DNA from: Dicaeum eximium | Taxonomy: Eukaryota > Chordata > Aves > Passeriformes > Dicaeidae | Assembly: GCA_013396995.1 (NCBI GenBank) | Contig: VWZP01007940.1 | Span: 1,473,431 to 1,537,430 of the forward strand | Direction: 5' to 3' | Length of the DNA stretch: 64,000 bases | Part shown: piece after piece, positions 59,491 to 64,000 of the stretch | Position numbering within the stretch: the stretch's first letter is position 1 | How the letters are laid out: the number at the start of each line of letters is the position of its first letter | Position numbers and translations under genes: made by a program | Notes under the pieces: model-generated | What the model was told of the DNA's origin: nothing | What the model saw: the letters and a program-made list of their open reading frames with translations, nothing else | Databases searched by the model: none

Positions 59491-61136
59491 CGTTTGGCTT
59501 TTGTTTCCTCAATTCCTCTAAGTACATATTTTGTCATTTGCTGCCTTAGTCATCTACTAAGACTAGAACCTCTCTGGCTCATTTCTTGGTCCTGAAATGG
59601 TAATAGGAGTTTGCATGCATATTGTAAAACTGTGTGTCAGAATCAATTTGATTATTTTTTTATTATATTTATCATTTAATACCAACGATGCATGATCATT
59701 TTACCTTCACTTAGAAATGCCTTTTTCTTTTTGAAGAATAGGTTTTTATTTTTAAATAACTCCCTTACTCTATTCTTACAAAATAATGATTTATTTTGAC
59801 CTTTGGTAAATATTTTTGAGGGGTAGCACTCATTTTCTGTAGCCTTCTACCAGGGAGATTTTAAATAATTTCCGTGCCAACTGAAATATATGTCTTCTAT
59901 CTGATATAAAATTAATACAGTAGTATTTTTCCTTTAGATGCCATTTACTTTATGCAGATTTCATGTTAGTCACTGATAGCATTGCTTCACTAAAGTGATT
60001 CAAATAAGACTTTAACATATGTCACAACTCCATCATTGGAATAACACAGCCTGTTTTTCCTGGTCACGTTTTGTCCTGCTTATTTAATAGTTAATTTATG
60101 TTAAGATTGGTCTTTCTACCAACTTCCCAATATGTGTCTATCAATTAGTTCATAACAGTAATTTTATTTAAAACTATGAACCCTTTGCAATACAGTATGA
60201 TGTCCAGTTCATCAAGATAAAACAAATAGCATAAACCTACAACAAAAATTAGGATCTTTTATGTATAGATAGTTTCTGCTTTTTGTTTTTTAAACACCTT
60301 GCCACTTTGGTTCAAGTAAAATCACGAGAAAGTTTCCCACCTGTTTACTGTTTTCTAAAAGTGTGTTACTGTTCCCTCATGCCCAAGACTTCTGTAGATT
60401 TGAGCATATTAAAGCACTTGACCAGAATTTTCTCTCCTACATCTAAGCTCTGTCCTTGGTAGATGTATCCCGAGAGCTCTTTTAATGAAGTTCAATGCAG
60501 CTGAGAATTTGCTAAGCCCAAAGTACAACCTCATGAAGGCTATCTCATTATCCAACATCCAAAGTCACAAACCTTCATCTTCACCCCAATTTCAGTATTG
60601 TATTTATTATTTGAACAACATATACATTTGAACTAGTATCAAAATGTTCTTCTGCATTATTTTATACATATATTACCACAGTATGCAATACTGGTACGCA
60701 CTAATTATCTAATTAACCAGGACAGGCAATTCAATTATAAATCCTACCATCACTCAAAGTGTATAATTATTTTTTTAGGATGTGAAGTTGCTTTACACTT
60801 TTGACCTCAATTTGAAGATCCTAAACTAATTATTTTTCTTTGCTAATGAGTCAATATGGGCTGAATTTGTCCTTCATTAATGGCTTGAATTCTTTTATCA
60901 GCTAGTGTTTGATTATTGAAAGAGGGAAGGAAACATTTAGCATATAGGTTATGTGATCTTTGCAGAAGTAACTTGGACTTGTTCTTGAGAGTTGCCTTGA
61001 ATCCAGCTGCAGCTGACATGGTAAAACCTTTGGCTTAGCTGCATAAAACACAAGCAGTGCAAAAATCACTACCAACAAACAGATGCCCAACAAGTCTCCA
61101 AGCAATGGCCACTTTCAAAGAAGTTCCTCCTATTTT
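59491..61136. other. AT-rich spacer, nothing recognised
   Basis: No exon, RNA gene or named repeat was recognised in this stretch. Open frames are short and domain-free. Confidence 0.55.
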
Positions 61137-61400
61137 TGTTGTTGAACATGATGTTGTGTAGCATGGAGTACCTCTTTAGTCAGTTCAGGTCAGCTGTCCC
61201 AGTTCTATCTCTCCAAATCTCTTGCCCACCTGCATTCTACTAACTGAGGAGACAGAGGGAGAAGGAGAAGGCATTGATGCTGTGCAAGCCCTATTCAGCA
61301 ACAGCCTAGATATTGGTGTGTTATCAACATTCTTTTGTTCACCTACCTAAAACACAGCAGTCTTAGGCTGCTGCCAAGAAAATTAACTCCTCAGATGTGC
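61137..61400 (-). mobile_element. ERVL-like LTR fragment, minus strand
   Basis: Reversed LTR blocks are recognisable: GCATGGAGTACCTCTTTAGT, CAGTTCAGGTCAGCTGTCCC, CTATTCAGCAACAGCCTAGA, TTGGTGTGTTATCAACATTC, CTAAAACACAGCAGTC and AAGAAAATTAACTCCTC. These cover the 5' half of the LTR, from its start region to the TATA area. The 3' half expected to the left (the AACCCACA-type polyadenylation region and the GGGGAGTGAG block) is missing. The right end is blurred, so boundaries are uncertain by a few tens of bases. It is related to but distinct from the copy at 57719-58288. Confidence 0.75.
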
Positions 61401-62756
61401 TCCATGCAAAAACCTGTGTTAGGCACAGCAGTGAATTGCATAAACGTAAAAAACAGCTCTCATCAGCCAAGAAGAAAGTATCTAGACTGTATTATGAGTC
61501 CTCAAAACTCTCAGCAATAAACATGAATGTACATCTTATTTATTGTGTAGTGTATAATGATCCAGTTTGATATCAATTTATTTATTTGGAAAAGCAATAT
61601 TTTGCCTGAGTAGAAAAAATTATTTAGGCTACAGTCTTCCAAAGTTACTTTATTTTTTTCAAACACCATAGTCTAATGTATGGATTATTTTTTTTTCTCA
61701 CACTCTTTGCTTCCTTTTTGGTCTCCATGAGAAGTACTTTACTCTGTAAAGTAATATTTTGCAAGAGAACAGTTTGAATTAGAAGGATGGATCCCAGGGA
61801 CCTATTTTTGTTCCAGAAAGAAAAAAAACTTTTAACTATAAGGTAATCATCAAAATACATTATTTCTTATACCCAAAAATAGACTTAAAATGCGTATTCC
61901 AGAAAAAGGTATCATAAATATACTAGATATTCCTAATGTTTATTCCTAATGGTATTAATATTCTCATTTATATTTATAACTTTAAAAAATGAACCATCTG
62001 TCTCACTAGCTGTAGGAGACCAGATTACAGTAGCCATAATATGATTAATTTTCAATACAAATCACTACTGGTTAATTATAATGTAAAGTCTCTACTGGAA
62101 ATGGAGCAATTATTTCAATGGTACTTATAATGCTAGCAAGCCTGACAAATTCTTTTTTTTTTTTTTTTGTTTGTGAACTATGGACTTAGAACTAACTCTC
62201 CTCATTAAAATATGAGGAAAAACAAGCTGATAATTCCTCATCAATTCTGCTTCTCATAAACCAAATTGTTTTCTATGCCAGTTGCTCAAAGGTAGTTCAG
62301 ACCATCTACTTTCTTAAAGAAAAATCTTTACAGATAACTCCCAAATCTAGTTGTCCATTGTGATTTCTGCACTACATTTCTTCTTGTTAGTAAATGTTAA
62401 CATAGGTGCCCTACTGACACAGTACACCTTGCTTTATAATAATGCAATTTCAGAATTTTGTTCCTAGTTCCTCTTATCTGTCACTACTGTTTTCCCACTT
62501 CTCAGATTTTTGACAGTTGCAAGCTCAAATAATGTGCCTGGCCCATGCCTAAGACAAAATTAAGTATTGTCTGCATTTGACTTCTCTGCAGGTGAAAGAA
62601 AAGGTGTGGCTTCAAACCAGCTGAGTTCAACAGATCCAGAACACAACAGTGTTCTTAATTTGAATTTTAACCTAGTTCAAGCCAGAATAATACATATGAA
62701 CCACAGCCAGGATGATTTAAATTAAGTATGAACTAAAGGGTGTCTACTCTGATTGA
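61401..62756. other. AT-rich spacer, nothing recognised
   Basis: No gene or transposon was recognised. A T16 homopolymer lies at 62153-62168. Low-complexity AT sequence dominates. Confidence 0.55.
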
Positions 62757-63094
62757 AAATACAGGCAGTGACTGCATCTCTAGTTTATTTTTAAGACTCA
62801 GATTAATAAAAATAACAAAATGATAAAAAAACTAAACTAGGAGGATAGTTGCACGTCTCTTTATGTGGTTTTTTGTAGTTGGAAAGAAAAGAGGCAGAAT
62901 AGTGAAAAGAGAAAGAGAAAGATCANAAATACAGGCAGTGACTGCATCTCTAGTTTATTTTTAAGACTCAGATTAATAAAAATAACAAAATGATAAAAAA
63001 ACTAAACTAGGAGGATAGTTGCACGTCTCTTTATGTGGTTTTTTGTAGTTGGAAAGAAAAGAGGCAGAATAGTGAAAAGAGAAAGAGAAAGATC
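62757..63094. repeat. 168-bp direct duplication around one N, beside a GAAA array
   Basis: Bases 62757-62924 recur at 62927-63094 (offset 170) with no difference I could find. The lone N is at 62926, preceded by a single mismatching A at 62925. The right copy runs directly into the GAAA microsatellite. The likely origin is two contig ends that stopped at the microsatellite and were joined without merging the overlap. The overlap length equals that of the 4679/4949 duplication. Confidence 0.9.
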
Positions 63095-63106
63095 GAAAAA
63101 AAGAAA

Positions 63107-63169
<63 letters not shown>

Positions 63170-63171
63170 GA
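63095..63171. repeat. (GAAA)n tetranucleotide microsatellite
   Basis: After an impure start (GAAAAAAAGAAAAAGAAAG) there are about 15 clean AAAG units, ending AAAGG. The plus-strand Lys/Arg/Glu-rich frame and the minus-strand Phe/Leu/Ser-rich frames over it are translation artefacts. Given the adjacent assembly error, the true array length is unknown. Confidence 0.97.
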
Positions 63172-63763
63172 AATTGAGAGAAAATTGTTCTTGTGGTGAC
63201 AGTCATAGGAAAAGAAATGGAAGAGCATAGAAAACTCTGTGTGTGTTTAGTTCATACTAGAAGTGAGATGACTAGTTACAAGGATCAGGAAAATTAAAAT
63301 GTCAGCTTAGGGGAGAATTGAGAGGATATTCTGCGTTCATTAATTTCAAGTCCAGTGCACAGCCATTGTTTTCTGAAGCTAAGGTTCTTTTGAAAAATAT
63401 ATAAAGCCTCCATCATATATACAAAAGATACAAGACATCTTCTCAAGAACTCTACTCCCTCACCAAAAAAAGATTCTTCTACATCAGGGCACAAAGCATC
63501 ATGAAAAGGTCTGGGATTTTCACTGGTTCATTGCTGTTTGGTAGTGTTTAATACAGCTAGCTGCAAAACAGAGACAGATTTCTAATTTCTTATTCTTATT
63601 TTGTGTGAAAATTGTTCAGCTACATCTTTCAATACACATCTTGACTGTTTACCTCTTGATGTTAATTAATGTTTTATTTTTGTTGCAGGTCACGGTTTCC
63701 TGCCTTAGAGTATGAACCAAGAATATGATAGTGTTTTCTTATGCTGGCTTCAATTTTACTTTA
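63172..63763. other. AT-rich spacer, nothing recognised
   Basis: No gene or named repeat is visible up to the CR1 fragments. The chance frame that begins at 63712 enters the CR1 sequence at 63764. Confidence 0.55.
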
Positions 63764-63880
63764 ATCATGAAGGAAAGACTATGGATGTTGTCTATCTGGA
63801 CCTCGTCAAAGCCTTTGACATTGTCACCCACAGGGATTCGTTGGAGACATCCATGGTCTGGAGAGGTGCACTGTTCACTG
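63764..63880 (+). mobile_element. CR1 LINE internal fragment with RT motif A, plus strand
   Basis: The translation includes MDVVYLDLVKAFDIVTH. This is CR1 reverse transcriptase motif A, usually read as VVYLDFSKAFDTVSH, and contains the first catalytic Asp. It is followed at nucleotide level by GGTCTGGAGAGGTGCACTGT, which matches the next CR1 coding block. The fragment stops abruptly at about 63880 where a minus-strand CR1 piece begins. Both element ends are absent. It is a fragment and cannot be active. Confidence 0.85.
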
Positions 63881-64000
63881 AGCTGCCTTTTCTCCAGGCT
63901 GAGCTACATAGGCTCCTTCAGACATTCCTCATAGGAATTGCTCTCTAGAGGTCTGTTGCCCTTCTCTGGACATGATCCAACACCTCTGTGTATTTCCTAT
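63881..64000 (-). mobile_element. CR1 LINE fragment, minus strand, cut by window end
   Basis: Reversed ORF2 C-terminal blocks are present: CCTTTTCTCCAGGCTGAGCT, CCTTCAGACATTCCTCATAG and CCCTTCTCTGGACATGATCC, with CAACACCTCTGTGTATTTCC at the window edge. The element's 3' end and UTR are missing on the left, so it is truncated on that side by deletion or by the junction with the plus-strand fragment. It continues past the window. Confidence 0.83.

Noticed and set aside
59318..59537. Two overlapping Leu/Pro/Ser-rich minus-strand frames
   Set aside because: They come from the purine-rich pentamer arrays, which stay open in several frames.
63033..63230. Lys/Arg/Glu-rich frame and opposite Phe/Ser-rich frames
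   Set aside because: They are direct translations of the GAAA microsatellite.
1..64000. CRISPR array, operon or prokaryotic mobile element
   Set aside because: There are no regularly spaced direct repeats and no compact gene runs. The repeats are avian retroposons and microsatellites.

Overview
The window looks like avian nuclear DNA, most likely from a songbird or other neoavian. The evidence is the repeat content: many CR1 retroposons with the typical 3' end (tandem ATTCTATG-like octamers) and recognisable ORF2 fragments, plus LTRs that read like avian ERVL LTRs and one ERVK/ERV1-like LTR. These identifications come from remembered consensus patterns, not from an alignment. The rest is AT-rich sequence with microsatellites. 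I found no convincing protein-coding exon, rRNA, tRNA or CRISPR array. Most open frames are chance frames in AT-rich DNA, frames inside repeats, or antisense shadows of CR1. The window is best described as intergenic or deep intronic sequence, a gene desert.

Layout. 1-4419 is unannotated. 4420-7294 is an assembly trouble spot: an ERVL-like LTR followed by direct duplications that meet at single N bases (4847, 4948, 6385). 8800-10670 is a three-level nest: a solo LTR sits in a plus-strand CR1, which sits in a minus-strand CR1. 11244-11727 is a well-bounded solo LTR with a perfect 6-bp target-site duplication. 11728-19635 is unannotated apart from a long palindrome, a hairpin and a TCTA array. 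19636-20655 holds two CR1 copies. 22452-22965 is an ERVL-like LTR with a clear TATA box. 28863-30366 is another ERVL-like LTR, split by a minus-strand CR1. 31635-31711 is a CR1 3' end. 31712-55940 is nearly free of recognisable elements except a CR1 scrap at 42058-42300, simple repeats, two independent 36-bp tandem duplications and a hairpin. 55941-56718 is a CR1 carrying a short foreign insertion and an N. 57719-58288 and 61137-61400 are minus-strand ERVL-like LTRs. 62757-63171 is another N-centred duplication next to a GAAA array. The window ends in two CR1 fragments of opposite orientation.

Nothing here works as a gene system. The coherent stories are the order of transposon insertions and a repeated assembly artefact: a direct duplication on both sides of a lone N, twice with an overlap of exactly 168 bp. 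I found no previously undescribed biological system. The best leads are the nested insertion, the small insertion inside the 56-kb CR1, the 55.7-kb hairpin and the structured single-copy sequences noted below.
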